DNA of 64,000 nucleotides from Ureibacillus sp. FSL W7-1570 (GTDB taxonomy: Bacteria; Bacillota; Bacilli; Bacillales_A; Planococcaceae): assembly GCF_038593265.1 (NCBI RefSeq), contig NZ_CP151979.1, forward strand, positions 2,859,001 through 2,923,000, written 5' to 3'. This document shows positions 16,364-26,082 of this stretch, in pieces. A program made the position numbers and the translations under genes. Positions within the stretch are counted from its first letter, which is position 1. Every line of letters begins with the position of its first letter. The notes under the pieces are model-generated. The model had not been told where the DNA came from, did not search any database, and worked only from the letters and a program-made list of their open reading frames with translations.

Positions 16364-17914
16364 TTAATGATGTGATACTTCGGATACTGCAACGCCGGTA
16401 TTCGCTTTAACGCGGATTTCATTGTAGATTTTTTCGGCGTCTTCCGCTTTATTTGAAGTGAGTACAGTACCCAAATATCCAGCGATAAAGCCTAAAGGAA
16501 TAGTAATGATGGCTGGAACTGAAAGAGGAACTAATGGATCGCCGACAAAAATTGCCGCGCCTTCCACTGGGCTCCATACGTTTGGTCCCAATGCCCCCAA
16601 TACCAAGCAGGAAATCAAACCTGTTGCCATTGCAGCAATAACCCCGTTTGAATTGAATCTTTTCCAGTAGATTGTATATAAAATCACCGGCAAGTTGGCT
16701 GATGCGCCAATGCAGAAAGCAAATGACACAAGGAATGAAACGTTTAAGCTTTGGGCAAACAGCGCCAAAATGATTGAAATCACGGCAATTGAAATGGAAC
16801 CGATACGGGCTGCCAATACTTGTTGTTTCTCAGTCAATTTTCCGTCTTTGATAATTTCTCCATAAATATCATGGGAAATTGCAGAAGCGCCAGTCAATAC
16901 CAACCCGGACACTACCGCCAAAATTGTGGCGAATGCAACGGCTGCAACGAATGATAATAGAATGTTGCCGCCCAAATATTCCGCCAATAGTGGAGCTGCC
17001 GTATTTCCGGCGGCGTTTTCCGCCTTGATCACGTCAATACCGACAAAGTGCATTGCACCGAATCCCAAGAAAATTGTCAATGAGAAGAAAATGGCCGTAA
17101 TCCAAGTTGTCCAAGAAATGGACGTGCGGGCCGTTTTCGCATCTTTTACCGTAAAGAATCTCATTAAAATATGCGGCAGGCCGGATGTTCCCAATACCAA
17201 CGCCATCATCATCGATACAGAATCGATCATGGAAGTATATTTGATTCCCGGAACTAAGAATTGATCCCCGTGTTGAGTGGAGATGGTGTCAAACATTTTC
17301 ATTAAACTAAAATCAAATTTCCAGAATACTAAGAATGCCAATATTGTTGTACCGAACAATAACAGGCAGGCTTTGATAATTTGCACCCAGGAAGTGGCAG
17401 TCATTCCGCCAAACAATACGTATGTTGTCATCATGACGCCGACGATAATCACGGCCAACCAATAATCAATGCCGAACAATAATTTAATGAGAGCCCCTGC
17501 ACCAACAAGTTGGGCAATCATATAAAGGATAACGATTGTAATCGTGGAAGTCGCTGCGATGCCGCGGATGCGCTTTTCCGTGAAACGGGCAGTCAACATG
17601 TCCGCCAATGTGTAACGTCCCAGATTGCGCATTGGTTCAGCAATAATGTAAAGAAGCACCAAGTTTGCTACAACATACCCGACAGAGAAGAAGAATCCAT
17701 CGAATCCGGTTAGCGCAATCGCACCGGATACCCCTAAAAACGCAGCTGCCGATAAATAGTCACCGGCAATGGCTAGCCCGTTTTGCCAACCTTTTAATCC
17801 GCCGCCGGCTGTATAGAAATCACTGGCCGAAGATGTGCGTTTGGCGGCAACATACGTTACGACCAATGTCAAACCTACAATTCCCAAGAAGAATATTACT
17901 GTCACTAAATTCAT
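16364..17914 (-). CDS. Cation/acetate symporter (ActP/YwcA-type, SSS family)
   Basis: A 516-residue sodium:solute symporter with about thirteen membrane segments. Seen: the N-terminal SASDFYTAGGGLKGWQNGLA and AIAGDYLSAAAFLG regions diagnostic of the acetate/pyruvate branch of the SSS family, and GTSGLPHILMRFFTV in the core. Uptake of short monocarboxylates such as acetate with sodium or protons is the expected role. Its start overlaps the stop of the upstream DUF485 gene by one base, the usual actP pairing. Confidence 0.88.
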   Translation of the reverse strand: MNLVTVIFFLGIVGLTLVVTYVAAKRTSSASDFYTAGGGLKGWQNGLAIAGDYLSAAAFLGVSGAIALTGFDGFFFSVGYVVANLVLLYIIAEPMRNLGRYTLADMLTARFTEKRIRGIAATSTITIVILYMIAQLVGAGALIKLLFGIDYWLAVIIVGVMMTTYVLFGGMTATSWVQIIKACLLLFGTTILAFLVFWKFDFSLMKMFDTISTQHGDQFLVPGIKYTSMIDSVSMMMALVLGTSGLPHILMRFFTVKDAKTARTSISWTTWITAIFFSLTIFLGFGAMHFVGIDVIKAENAAGNTAAPLLAEYLGGNILLSFVAAVAFATILAVVSGLVLTGASAISHDIYGEIIKDGKLTEKQQVLAARIGSISIAVISIILALFAQSLNVSFLVSFAFCIGASANLPVILYTIYWKRFNSNGVIAAMATGLISCLVLGALGPNVWSPVEGAAIFVGDPLVPLSVPAIITIPLGFIAGYLGTVLTSNKAEDAEKIYNEIRVKANTGVAVSEVSHH

Positions 17915-18297
17915 TACTCTGCACCACCTTGTTCATATTCGCGTAAAACATCAGCAGCGATTTGATCGAATTTTGGTGCCATTTTTGTATATAAAGCGCA
18001 AAGCACCACTGTCATGACGAAAAGGCCGGCAGAATAAACCCAAACACCAGTAATGTTGCCAATCCACTTCTGTTGTAATACAGGTGTGAACGCTAAAATT
18101 GGCAATAAGATGTAGAGGAACAAAAATATCCCAGTTGTACCGAATAAAAAGGCGTTTTTCTTTCTTACAAACTTGTTGAAAGAATCCATATGATTGATTT
18201 TGTCGTAATTTATGGAAACATCTTTAGCCTTTTTTACCGATACTTCCTTTTTCTCTTTTGTTAAATTCGGTTTTTTTACTGTTGATACATTCACCAT
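17914..18297 (-). CDS. DUF485 family membrane protein (YwcB-like)
   Basis: A 127-residue protein with a charged N-terminal tail of about 45 residues, then two membrane segments (LFGTTGIFLFLYILLPIL; GVWVYSAGLFVMTVVLCALY). DUF485 proteins nearly always precede ActP-type symporters and are thought to be their accessory subunits. Stop and start of the two genes overlap (TAATG), so expression is coupled. GGGGGA precedes the ATG. Confidence 0.85.
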   Translation of the reverse strand: MVNVSTVKKPNLTKEKKEVSVKKAKDVSINYDKINHMDSFNKFVRKKNAFLFGTTGIFLFLYILLPILAFTPVLQQKWIGNITGVWVYSAGLFVMTVVLCALYTKMAPKFDQIAADVLREYEQGGAE

Positions 18298-18805
18298 ATC
18301 AAATTCCCCCTTGCGAAAAATTATTCTGTTTAAAGCGAATTATTTCTGCTCCATCCCTTTCGCATGATACTATTCTAGGAGACAGAATCTTATAATTCAA
18401 TACTAAAATTTTGTGACATTCAACTCTCAAAATATTCCATATCAATTAACTATCTTTGAGTTATCAATAATTTTTCTTTAAATTTTTCGGCAAGGAGGGG
18501 GAGGGAAAGTTTTACTCAAAGAATATTCGACGATTTATTTGTATAAAAAAGATAAAAATAAACAAGATGCAGAAATGTACATTTTGGGCAGGTCGGTATA
18601 ATAATTTGTGAAAAATATAACATAATTCAAATTTCTGTTATACAACAATTTCGGTATGATAAAAATTTGATAACTCGAAAAATTAAAAAAATTTCTCTTG
18701 ACAGAGAATTTAACCTCGATTTTGTAGGAAATTATTAACTGTTGCGAGCTATCAAGTGTCTGAAAAAAATGAAATTTACAGTGAGATTTTTATTATTTTT
18801 GTACA
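18298..18805. other. Long AT-rich intergenic region upstream of the symporter operon
   Basis: About 510 bp without a credible gene. It must hold the divergent-side promoter of the DUF485-actP operon, but I could not fix one with confidence. Structures seen: CTTTGAGT near 18453 and ACTCAAAG near 18515 (inverted), a purine run GGAGGGGGAGGGAAAG near 18495, and TTCTCT-TGAC-AGAGAA near 18694. A single copy of the TGTCACAAAA core of the 21-bp repeats occurs on the minus strand near 18411. Confidence 0.5.
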
Positions 18806-18848
18806 AAAAAAGTAGCACAAACCTTGTCAGTGGTTTGTACTACCAAAC
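18806..18848 (-). terminator. Terminator of yojF-bshB2
   Basis: On the minus strand GTAGTACAAACC pairs with GGTTTGTGCTAC, followed by TTTTTTT, just after the bshB2 stop. Confidence 0.88.
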
Positions 18849-18856
18849 AGTTCCGT

Positions 18857-19537
18857 TTACTCTTCGTCAAATGTAACCGTATAAAACTTTTCGTAATGGA
18901 ACCAGCTATCACTTAACGGCTGGCCTTCATCCACTCGTTTTTGGTTCTCTTCGATCATCCATGCCGTTTGGGAAGCATGGGCTTGCAACGCTTTCAATTT
19001 ATCCTCTTTGACGCTTGAAACATCAATGACGACATCGGGTTCTCCAATTTCGGCAACGGTGTTGTTTGCAAAGGCCACGCCGTAAACAACCGGACGCTCA
19101 CTCTTCGGCATGCGGCGCACCGCTTCGACAACGGCCCGGCCAGTCGCTTCATGATCCGGATGAACGCTGTAATTCGGCAAGAATGTGATGATGAGAGAAG
19201 GATTCAGTTCCTCAATTAATTCTTGAACGAGCTTCACCATTTTTTCATCGTCTTCAAATTCCACAGTTTTATCGCGGAAACCCATCATCCGTAAATCTTC
19301 AATGCCCATTGCTTCACAGGCTTTTTTCAGCTCTTTGCGGCGAATTTCCGGCAACGATTCACGGGTGGCGAAGGGAGGATTCCCCAGATTGCGTCCCATT
19401 TCTCCCAACGTTAAGCAGGCATATGTAACCGGAACTCCCATATTTCGGTGTAGTCGGATAAGACCGGCCGATGAGAAAGATTCATCATCCGGGTGCGGAA
19501 AGACCATTAAAATATGGCGTTGAGGTTTTAAAGTCAT
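18857..19537 (-). CDS. bshB2: Bacillithiol biosynthesis deacetylase BshB2
   Basis: A 226-residue LmbE/PIG-L zinc deacetylase. Seen: the zinc and catalytic motif FPHPDDESFSSAG near the N-terminus and the distal histidines in YSVHPDHEATG. It removes the acetyl group from GlcNAc-malate in bacillithiol synthesis. BshB2 (YojG) is distinguished from BshB1 by the pairing with a YojF gene, which ends 14 bp upstream here. Other bsh genes are not in the window. Confidence 0.92.
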   Translation of the reverse strand: MTLKPQRHILMVFPHPDDESFSSAGLIRLHRNMGVPVTYACLTLGEMGRNLGNPPFATRESLPEIRRKELKKACEAMGIEDLRMMGFRDKTVEFEDDEKMVKLVQELIEELNPSLIITFLPNYSVHPDHEATGRAVVEAVRRMPKSERPVVYGVAFANNTVAEIGEPDVVIDVSSVKEDKLKALQAHASQTAWMIEENQKRVDEGQPLSDSWFHYEKFYTVTFDEE

Positions 19538-19551
19538 GTTTGATCCCTCCT

Positions 19552-19899
19552 TTAAGCAAATGGCGTTTCACTGATTTCCAGTGCGATGGCCAATTTTCCT
19601 TCCTGATTTAAACCGGCCATTAATAACCGTCCTTGTTCATCTAATTCATAATGGGTGATCCCTTGCGCATAAACCCATCCATTTTCCAATTTCAATCCAA
19701 TTCGGTGGGGATTGTCATCGATGACTTTACCATGCTCATATCGGATTTTCGCATTGCGGATGAATGCGCTCGCGTTGAAAAATTGTTCATTGTAATGGGT
19801 GGCATATGAGCCGTTGGTTGTTTCCAGGTGTATATAGACGTCTTTGTTTGCAAAAGAATCAATGATCTTTTGAAGCTCTTGCACATCTACTTCTTTCAC
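19552..19899 (-). CDS. yojF: YojF family protein (DUF1806)
   Basis: A 115-residue soluble beta-rich protein of the YojF family, found in an operon with bshB2 in Bacillales. Its role is unknown; association with bacillithiol deacetylation is inferred from conserved linkage. Translation starts at a GTG preceded by AAAGGGG at nine bases; the nearby ATG is followed at once by a stop and can be excluded. Confidence 0.85.
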   Translation of the reverse strand: MKEVDVQELQKIIDSFANKDVYIHLETTNGSYATHYNEQFFNASAFIRNAKIRYEHGKVIDDNPHRIGLKLENGWVYAQGITHYELDEQGRLLMAGLNQEGKLAIALEISETPFA

Positions 19900-19995
19900 T
19901 TCACATTCCCCTTTCCCGAAAGACTATGTCAATAGTATAGTAAAAAATTCCACATTATGAAAAGAAAAAGCAACATGAATTAGAATCGGGCGAAT

Positions 19996-20033
19996 AAAAA
20001 GAAACACCCATACAGTTTCATTGTACGGGTGAT
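19996..20033 (-). terminator. Terminator of pdxK
   Basis: On the minus strand CACCCGTACA pairs with TGTATGGGTG, followed by TTTCTTTTT. Confidence 0.82.
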
Positions 20034-20105
20034 TCCTGCATCTCATGCTATTTTTCATGAAAATTCTCTAGTGAAAGGGAGCGATGAGCTTAGCAATATG
20101 AGCGG

Positions 20106-20933
20106 TCAGATTTCCTGGATGGTCACCGTTGGAGCGCCGTATACGTTTTTTGCCCCGTGCATGACCGGTCCAACGTATTGATTCAATTTCCAGCCGTGTT
20201 GGATGGCTGCAGAAACGAACGCTTTGGAAGCGACAACCGCATCTTTTACAGATAAACCGTTTGCCAAATTGGCAGTAATGCTTGCCGCAAAGGTGCAGCC
20301 TGCGCCATGATTATAACTTGTGGCTATCGGATCTGTTTCCAATGCATAAAACTTGTTTCCATCAAAGAATAAATCGAGCGCTTTTTCTGTACCGAGGGAG
20401 CGGCCGCCTTTGATTACCACATTTTTTGCGCCCAATGCATGGATTTTTTCCGCGGCCGTTTTCATTTCATCAATGGTTTTTGGCGTTTTCATACCGGCCA
20501 ATTGTCCCGCCTCAAAAAGATTTGGCGTGGTTACCAAAGCGAGGGGGAGAAGATACCGAATCATTGCGTCCACATTGCCCGGATTCAAAACTTCATCTTC
20601 GCCTTTGCAGACCATGACCGGATCGATGACTACATTGTTTGTTCCGGATGCCTGAATCCCTTCTGCGGCAACCTGGATCACTTCCTCATTTGGAAGCATT
20701 CCGGTTTTCAAGGCATCAATGCCCGTGGAAATCGCAGTTTTTAATTGGTCTTTTAACACGTCTATCGGTATGGTATAAACGCTATGTTTCCAGCCTTGGT
20801 CCGGATCCATTGTGGCGATGCATGTTAAAGCCTGCATACCGTAAGTGCCGTATTCCTGGAAAGTTTTTAAATCGGCGTGGGTTCCTGCACCGCCTGATGC
20901 GTCAGACCCGGCGATCGTTAACGTTTTTTTCAA
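20106..20933 (-). CDS. pdxK: Pyridoxine/pyridoxal/pyridoxamine kinase (ThiD-like PdxK)
   Basis: A ribokinase-fold kinase of 275 residues with TIAGSDASGGAGTHADLKTF at the start, PNLFEAGQL in the middle and NHGAGCTFAASI with the catalytic aspartate-equivalent loop near the end. The sequence is closest to the Bacillus ThiD-like PdxK that phosphorylates B6 vitamers; HMP kinase activity cannot be excluded. I favour the TTG at 20933 (MKKTLTIAGS, GAGG nine bases upstream). In-frame ATGs at 20948 and 20960 have poor spacing, and the longest frame starts at 20969. Confidence 0.88.
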   Translation of the reverse strand: MKKTLTIAGSDASGGAGTHADLKTFQEYGTYGMQALTCIATMDPDQGWKHSVYTIPIDVLKDQLKTAISTGIDALKTGMLPNEEVIQVAAEGIQASGTNNVVIDPVMVCKGEDEVLNPGNVDAMIRYLLPLALVTTPNLFEAGQLAGMKTPKTIDEMKTAAEKIHALGAKNVVIKGGRSLGTEKALDLFFDGNKFYALETDPIATSYNHGAGCTFAASITANLANGLSVKDAVVASKAFVSAAIQHGWKLNQYVGPVMHGAKNVYGAPTVTIQEI

Positions 20934-21142
20934 TGACAATTTCCTCATCTCCTGCTTCATTCTCTGCAATTTTTATTATATCCATCTCCTGACTTTATAA
21001 AAATGGCCAGAATACAGAAAAATGATGATGTCAGAATGTGGGGGATGAAAAGGAGGCTCGGCGTGAAGTATCGGGTTCTTTTAAAAATCAACTATTGATT
21101 CTCTCCGCGTATTAGAGTAGGTTGAAAATGAGGTGTTTCGAC

Positions 21143-21820
21143 ATGAAGAAAGTTTTCGACAATGATTGGCAGGAGATATTGCAGGAGGAATTTGAAAAGC
21201 CCTACTATCAAAATTTGCGGAAATTCATTGCCAAAGAATACAGTACAAACATCGTGTACCCGCCCATTGATGAAGTGATGAGCGCCTTTTACACCGTTCC
21301 ATACAAAGAGGTGAAAGTGGTGATTCTGGGTCAGGATCCTTACCACGGCCCCGGACAAGCGCACGGCATGTGCTTTTCCGTAAAGCCGGGGGTGCCGCAT
21401 CCGCCGAGCCTTCGAAATATTTTCATCGAATTGCAACATGATTTGGGATGTCCCATTCCAAAAGATGGGTATTTGATGAAATGGGCGAAGCAAGGGGTGT
21501 TCCTGTTAAACACGGTTCTTACCGTAAGACAAGGGCAGGCCAATTCCCATCAAGGGATGGGTTGGGAGCAATTCACCGATGCGGTCATTGAAAAATTGGC
21601 ACAAAGGGAAGATCCGATTGTCTTTGTTTTATGGGGAAGACCTGCGCAAATGAAAAGGGCCATTATCGAAAAGAACGGTTCCCACCACACCATTTTGCAA
21701 GCGCCCCATCCAAGTCCGTTAAGCGCCCATCGCGGGTTTTTCGGGAGCAGACCTTTCTCGAAAATCAATGCCCAACTCATCGCCTGGGGCAAGGAACCGA
21801 TTGACTGGTGTTTGGAGTAA
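21143..21820 (+). CDS. ung: Uracil-DNA glycosylase
   Basis: A 225-residue family-1 UDG that excises uracil from DNA. Seen: GQDPYHGPGQAHG (catalytic Asp water-activating loop), LLNTVLTVR, and HPSPLSAHRGF with the catalytic histidine. The ATG at 21143 is chosen over an upstream TTG because GAGGTG lies eight bases before it and the length then equals B. subtilis Ung. It is followed by ywdI and ywdK homologues as in Bacillus. Confidence 0.96.
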   Translation: MKKVFDNDWQEILQEEFEKPYYQNLRKFIAKEYSTNIVYPPIDEVMSAFYTVPYKEVKVVILGQDPYHGPGQAHGMCFSVKPGVPHPPSLRNIFIELQHDLGCPIPKDGYLMKWAKQGVFLLNTVLTVRQGQANSHQGMGWEQFTDAVIEKLAQREDPIVFVLWGRPAQMKRAIIEKNGSHHTILQAPHPSPLSAHRGFFGSRPFSKINAQLIAWGKEPIDWCLE

Positions 21821-21911
21821 TGTCTTCGTTTATAACGAGTTTTTGAACAAAATTCATTCAACTTTTCACTGTCTATGAAATTTGGTACATTGGAATAAAG
21901 GTGGGATTCCC

Positions 21912-22091
21912 ATGAAAGTTGACTGTTTTAAATGCAAATTTTTCAAAGTAACGTGGGATCCTAATCATCCCCGTGGCTGCGCAGCGTATCAATTTAAGAC
22001 GAGGCAGCTTCCATCCGTTGTCGTTAAACAATCTTCCGGAACGGATTGTTTAAAATTTGAACCGAAAGAATTCAAAGGGGGGAGAAAATGA
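21912..22091 (+). CDS. Small cysteine-containing protein between ung and ywdI
   Basis: A 59-residue protein, MKVDCFKCKFFKVTWDPN at the N-terminus, with CxxC and two further cysteines (RGCAAY, GTDCLKF) that could bind a metal. I do not recognise a characterised function. RBS AAAGGTGGGA precedes the ATG. Its stop overlaps the ywdI start as ATGA, so it belongs to the ung-ywdI-ywdK transcription unit. Conserved-looking hydrophobic and basic residues argue for a real gene rather than a chance frame. Confidence 0.75.
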   Translation: MKVDCFKCKFFKVTWDPNHPRGCAAYQFKTRQLPSVVVKQSSGTDCLKFEPKEFKGGRK

Positions 22092-22345
22092 TTTCCTATA
22101 AAAGATTGTTCGGGGAAATTGAACGGTATGCTTTAAAAGCGAGAGAAACGGAAAATGAACAGGAACTTCGGGAATTGTTGATCGCCGTTCGCGCATTATG
22201 TGATGTGGCGTTGAATGAACCGAAACATCCGGCGGTGACAGAACAGGGCCAACCCCAACTGTATGCAACAGGCGGAAATCGTCTTCTCCCTTCAAGGAAA
22301 ATAGAGGACGAGGATGCGAATGGGGATTCGATTTTTGATTTTTAA
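22088..22345 (+). CDS. ywdI: YwdI family protein (DUF5327)
   Basis: An 85-residue, largely helical, acidic protein (MISYKRLFGEIERYALKARE) of the YwdI family, of unknown function. The position between ung and ywdK matches Bacillus. It starts in an ATGA overlap with the preceding small gene, with GGGGGGAG as ribosome binding site. The C-terminus (EDEDANGDSIFDF) is acidic and aromatic. Confidence 0.8.
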   Translation: MISYKRLFGEIERYALKARETENEQELRELLIAVRALCDVALNEPKHPAVTEQGQPQLYATGGNRLLPSRKIEDEDANGDSIFDF

Positions 22346-22369
22346 AATTCAGAAAAAGAGGTTATGTAG

Positions 22370-22753
22370 ATGAAAGGTTCCATCATTACAGGTGCGGTTT
22401 TCGGTTTTCTGGCTGTCGCATTGGGGGCATTTGGCGCCCATGCATTAAAAGGTGTTTTGGATGCATATGGGGAGTCAATTTGGGATACGGCAGTCCAATA
22501 TCAAATGTTTCACGCGGCAGGAATCATTCTGGTCGGCATTTTAATGCATCCAAGATTAATCGGTGATACATCTCCGTTAAAATGGTCATTTCTCGCAATG
22601 ACTTTCGGGATTCTATTCTTCTCAGGCAGCTTATACGTTTTGGCTGTGAGCGGCATCAGTGTATTGGGCGCAATCACGCCAATCGGTGGAGTGCTGTTTT
22701 TGATCGGATGGACATTGGTGATCGTCGGCGTTGCAAAAAGCCGAATCTATTAA
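22370..22753 (+). CDS. ywdK: DUF423 family membrane protein (YwdK-like)
   Basis: A 127-residue protein with four hydrophobic segments and the family-typical start GAVFGFLAVALGAFGAHALK and YQMFHAAGIILVG. The function is unknown; the family is widespread in bacteria. It is the last gene of the ung unit, followed by a strong terminator nine bases later. Confidence 0.85.
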   Translation: MKGSIITGAVFGFLAVALGAFGAHALKGVLDAYGESIWDTAVQYQMFHAAGIILVGILMHPRLIGDTSPLKWSFLAMTFGILFFSGSLYVLAVSGISVLGAITPIGGVLFLIGWTLVIVGVAKSRIY

Positions 22754-22761
22754 TCTGTGAA

Positions 22762-22808
22762 GGGCGGTTTAAAGTCGCATGCATGACTTTAAGCCGCCAT
22801 TTTATTTT
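22762..22808 (+). terminator. Terminator of the ung-ywdK unit
   Basis: GGCGGTTTAAAGTC pairs with GACTTTAAGCCGCC (one mismatch), followed by ATTTTATTTT. Confidence 0.87.
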
Positions 22809-22936
22809 GTGTTCCAGGGGACGGTTCGACCCGGTGCGGCCATGAAAAAAGTAACGAAATTTGGTGAATAAATTCATAAGATTTCGACACATTTAATAAA
22901 TGTTTCATGTTACCATAGAACATGGAAGGAGTATTT

Positions 22937-24148
22937 TTGGCAACTCGGAAAGGGGTACATACATTGGACAGTCTATTGTTGGCATTGGACAAGTATTATG
23001 AGGAAATGGTTTCCATTCGGAGATATTTGCATGCAAATCCGGAGCTATCTTTTGAAGAAGTGAATACGCCAAAATATATTGCGAACTTTCATAGAGAACT
23101 GGGTCTTGAGGTTCGTGAAGGAGTAGGCGGAAGAGGCGTGGTGGCCGTTTTGCGCGGAGGAAAGCCGGGAAAAACGGTGGCGTTGCGTGCGGACTTTGAT
23201 GCATTGCCGATCCAAGAGGAAAACGACATCCCTTATAAATCCAAAGTGGACGGCGTTATGCATGCATGCGGCCATGACGGACATACAGCCACTTTGCTGA
23301 TCTTGGCGAAAGCCCTTTATGAAATGAGGGAATCCATCTGCGGGAATGTGGTGTTTATCCACCAGTTTGCGGAAGAAGTGTTGCCGGGCGGTGCCAAACC
23401 GATGATCGAAGACGGCTGTTTGGATGGGGTGGATGTGATTTTTGGAACCCATCTTTGGGCTCCAACGCCATTAGGGGAGATTCATGTAAAGAATGGTGCG
23501 ATCATGGCGGCTCCGGACATGTTTGAAGTGACGATTCAAGGAAAAGGCGGGCATGGCGCAGAGCCCCACAATGCCGTTGACGCGATTGTCCTCGGTGCGC
23601 AGTACGTCAGCCAAGTGCAAACCATTGTTTCGCGAAGAATCAGCCCTTTGAAACATGCGGTGGTCACTGTGGGACAATTCGAAGCGGGAAAAGCCTACAA
23701 CATCATCGCGGAAAAAGCGACAATGAAGGGAACTGTCCGGACATTCGATGAAGATGTAAGAATCCAAATCGAAAAGGAACTTGAATCCCTGGCAAAGTCC
23801 ATTTGTGACGGCGCCAATGCGACTTATGAATTTACATATACGAGAGGTTACCCACCGGTGGTCAACCATCCGGAAGAAACGGCATTGCTTGCGGATGTTG
23901 CAATGGATGTGCCTGAAGTGAAAGAAGTGAAAGAATGCGTCCCGCTCATGGTAGGAGAGGATTTTGCCTATTATCTGCAAAAGGTGCCGGGCACTTTCTT
24001 CATCACCGGGGCCAAACATCCGGATTGGGAAACGGCCTATCCGCATCACCATCCAAAGTTTAATTTTGATGAAAGAGCGATGTTGATTGCTGCAAAGACG
24101 ATGGGACTGGCAACTTTGAAATATTTAGAAACTTTTTGTAATAAATGA
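22937..24148 (+). CDS. M20 family amidohydrolase (N-acyl-amino-acid hydrolase type)
   Basis: A 403-residue zinc peptidase-fold hydrolase. Seen: RRYLHANPELSFEE, the metal motif MHACGHDGHTATLL, and GGAKPMIEDG; the dimerisation domain starts near IQGKGGHGAEP. The family removes acyl groups from amino acids (HipO/AmaA/YhaA-like); the exact substrate is unknown. An ATG at 22922 is in frame but its codons contain the ribosome binding site GGAAGGAG, so the TTG at 22937, five bases after that site, is the probable start. It is monocistronic. Confidence 0.85.
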   Translation: MATRKGVHTLDSLLLALDKYYEEMVSIRRYLHANPELSFEEVNTPKYIANFHRELGLEVREGVGGRGVVAVLRGGKPGKTVALRADFDALPIQEENDIPYKSKVDGVMHACGHDGHTATLLILAKALYEMRESICGNVVFIHQFAEEVLPGGAKPMIEDGCLDGVDVIFGTHLWAPTPLGEIHVKNGAIMAAPDMFEVTIQGKGGHGAEPHNAVDAIVLGAQYVSQVQTIVSRRISPLKHAVVTVGQFEAGKAYNIIAEKATMKGTVRTFDEDVRIQIEKELESLAKSICDGANATYEFTYTRGYPPVVNHPEETALLADVAMDVPEVKEVKECVPLMVGEDFAYYLQKVPGTFFITGAKHPDWETAYPHHHPKFNFDERAMLIAAKTMGLATLKYLETFCNK

Positions 24149-24233
24149 GAAATTTAGTGCAATTTCTAGTTAAAAAAGGGAAATGAAGTAGTATAATAGG
24201 CTTAAAATAGATTTTTTTGAAGAGGTGACCGGG

Positions 24234-25907
24234 ATGAGCATCGGGGGAAAAATGAATGTTGCTTTTTATTCATTGATGGGACTTTTATGTATATCGATGA
24301 TTGTCAGTTTTATCAATTTTCAAAGAATCGATCGCCAAGTGGATGTGGCGCTGAATGAGCGGGTGACGGCAATCCAGGAAATATCATCCGTGCGCTACCA
24401 AGTGGCCCAGCTGGATAAATCCGTAACAAAATACATGCTAATAGAAGATAATGATGATTATGAAATGGTCAATACATATATGCAGCTGATCGATCAGCAA
24501 ATCGAGTCGCTTGAAAAATTGGCGGTAACCGATACAATGAAGGGCTATATCAATGAATTGAAACAATCCAAAGACAATTTTGAACAAGAATTCTCCAAAG
24601 TGGCTGAAAGAGTGAAAAATGGGGAAACATTATCGGAACATGAAAATATTCAAATCATCAGCCAAAATCTGATTGATACAACAGACAAAATGATCGAATA
24701 TCAAACAGGCCAATTGGAAGATATCAAGAAAGGGGCAAATAGGGCGATTTCCTCATCCAACATTACGGCGGTAATCGTGTTAATAGCCAGCTTAATGGTC
24801 AGCTTTGTTTTAGTTTATTTCGTTAGGAAAACGATTACATTGCCTTTGAGAAAAGTGGTGGATGCGGTAAAGGTGGTTTCTTCCGGCGATTTGACGGAAG
24901 AGAATTTGAAAGTGATCTCCAAAGATGAAATCGGCCAGCTTTCGGAAGCTTTCAATGCAATGAAAAATAACTTGAAATCGCTTATTCGAAATGTGCAGCA
25001 AAATGCGGAACAATTAAGTGCAGCCGCTCAACAGCTTTCCGCAAGCACGGAGGAAATTTCCGCTTCTGCCGAAGAAATGACTCGCCGGGTAAATTCCACA
25101 GCGGAAGTGGCCCAAACGAATTCCCAAGCGGCCAATGATTCGGCCCGTGCGATGGATGAAACGGCGATCGGCGTGCAAAAAATCGCGGAATCCACTCAAG
25201 TGCTGCATTCCACTTCATTGGAAACAAGCGATATGGCTTCCCATGGTGGAGAGATTATCCGTCATGCGGAAAAACAAATGGACACCATTAACCAGTCTAC
25301 AAATCTTGTGAATGAATTGGTTCAAAAATTGAGCAAACAGACGGAAGAAATCGAAAATATTTCAAGAGTGATTGCAGAAATCACCGATCAAACGAACTTG
25401 CTGGCATTGAATGCGGCCATTGAAGCGGCCCGTGCCGGTGAACATGGGAAAGGATTTGCCGTTGTGGCTGAAGAAGTCCGCAAACTGGCAGAGGAATCAA
25501 AAGAATCTGCAAGCCAAATTACCGATTTGACGGTAGAAATCAAGCGGGATACAGAAAATGTGGAAAAAGCGGTATCCGATTCCTTGAATTCGGTGGAAGA
25601 CGGTGTAAAAGTCATTACAGAAGCAGGACAATCTTTTGCTGATATAGTGAAGGCCATCGAAAAAATGAAATGGCAGATTGAGGAAATCTCTGCCACAAGC
25701 GAACAAATTTCTGCAAGTGCAGAGGAAGTTTCAGCGGCGGTCAATGAAATTTCGAACGCTTCTACAGAATCCGCAAGCGAAATTCAAATGGTTGCGGCCA
25801 ATATTGAAGAACAAACTACGACAATCGAACAGGTGAATAAAGTGGCTGCGGAATTGAACGAAAATGCCCAAAATCTGCAGATGGAAATCCGGAAATTCCG
25901 CTTATAA
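24234..25907 (+). CDS. Methyl-accepting chemotaxis protein
   Basis: A 557-residue chemoreceptor: N-terminal membrane segment at about residues 8-30, a four-helix-bundle-like extracellular sensor with no recognisable cache fold, a second membrane segment near 180-200, a HAMP domain ([20 protein letters not shown]), then a long coiled-coil signalling domain. The hairpin tip [20 protein letters not shown] is the CheA/CheW contact site. GAGGTG lies six bases before the ATG at 24234. The ligand is unknown, and no che genes are adjacent. Confidence 0.93.
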   Translation: MSIGGKMNVAFYSLMGLLCISMIVSFINFQRIDRQVDVALNERVTAIQEISSVRYQVAQLDKSVTKYMLIEDNDDYEMVNTYMQLIDQQIESLEKLAVTDTMKGYINELKQSKDNFEQEFSKVAERVKNGETLSEHENIQIISQNLIDTTDKMIEYQTGQLEDIKKGANRAISSSNITAVIVLIASLMVSFVLVYFVRKTITLPLRKVVDAVKVVSSGDLTEENLKVISKDEIGQLSEAFNAMKNNLKSLIRNVQQNAEQLSAAAQQLSASTEEISASAEEMTRRVNSTAEVAQTNSQAANDSARAMDETAIGVQKIAESTQVLHSTSLETSDMASHGGEIIRHAEKQMDTINQSTNLVNELVQKLSKQTEEIENISRVIAEITDQTNLLALNAAIEAARAGEHGKGFAVVAEEVRKLAEESKESASQITDLTVEIKRDTENVEKAVSDSLNSVEDGVKVITEAGQSFADIVKAIEKMKWQIEEISATSEQISASAEEVSAAVNEISNASTESASEIQMVAANIEEQTTTIEQVNKVAAELNENAQNLQMEIRKFRL

Positions 25908-26020
25908 TCAGGCGGGGGGCTTGTTCAAATAAAGTTCATAACAAAATGGCAAATTAGGAACAATGCCTCGATGGGCCTGTACCTTCATTGATGGATATGC
26001 AAAGATATATACAAGGTTAA

Positions 26021-26073
26021 TAAAAAAAGAGCGAATTAGAAAAAACTTTTCTATTCGCTCTTTTTCAATTGGC
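26021..26073 (-). terminator. Bidirectional terminator between chemoreceptor and gerQ
   Basis: AAAGAGCGAAT and AGAAAA pair with TTTTCT and ATTCGCTCTTT; a T-run follows on both strands, stronger on the minus strand, which serves cwlJ-gerQ. Confidence 0.87.
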
Positions 26074-26082
26074 TTTTTTCCA

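Noticed and set aside
21053-21106. Short frames (17 and 11 codons) with AAGGAGG before ung
   Set aside because: Too short, no overlap with ung and no distinctive composition; the SD-like sequence lies inside the longer frame.
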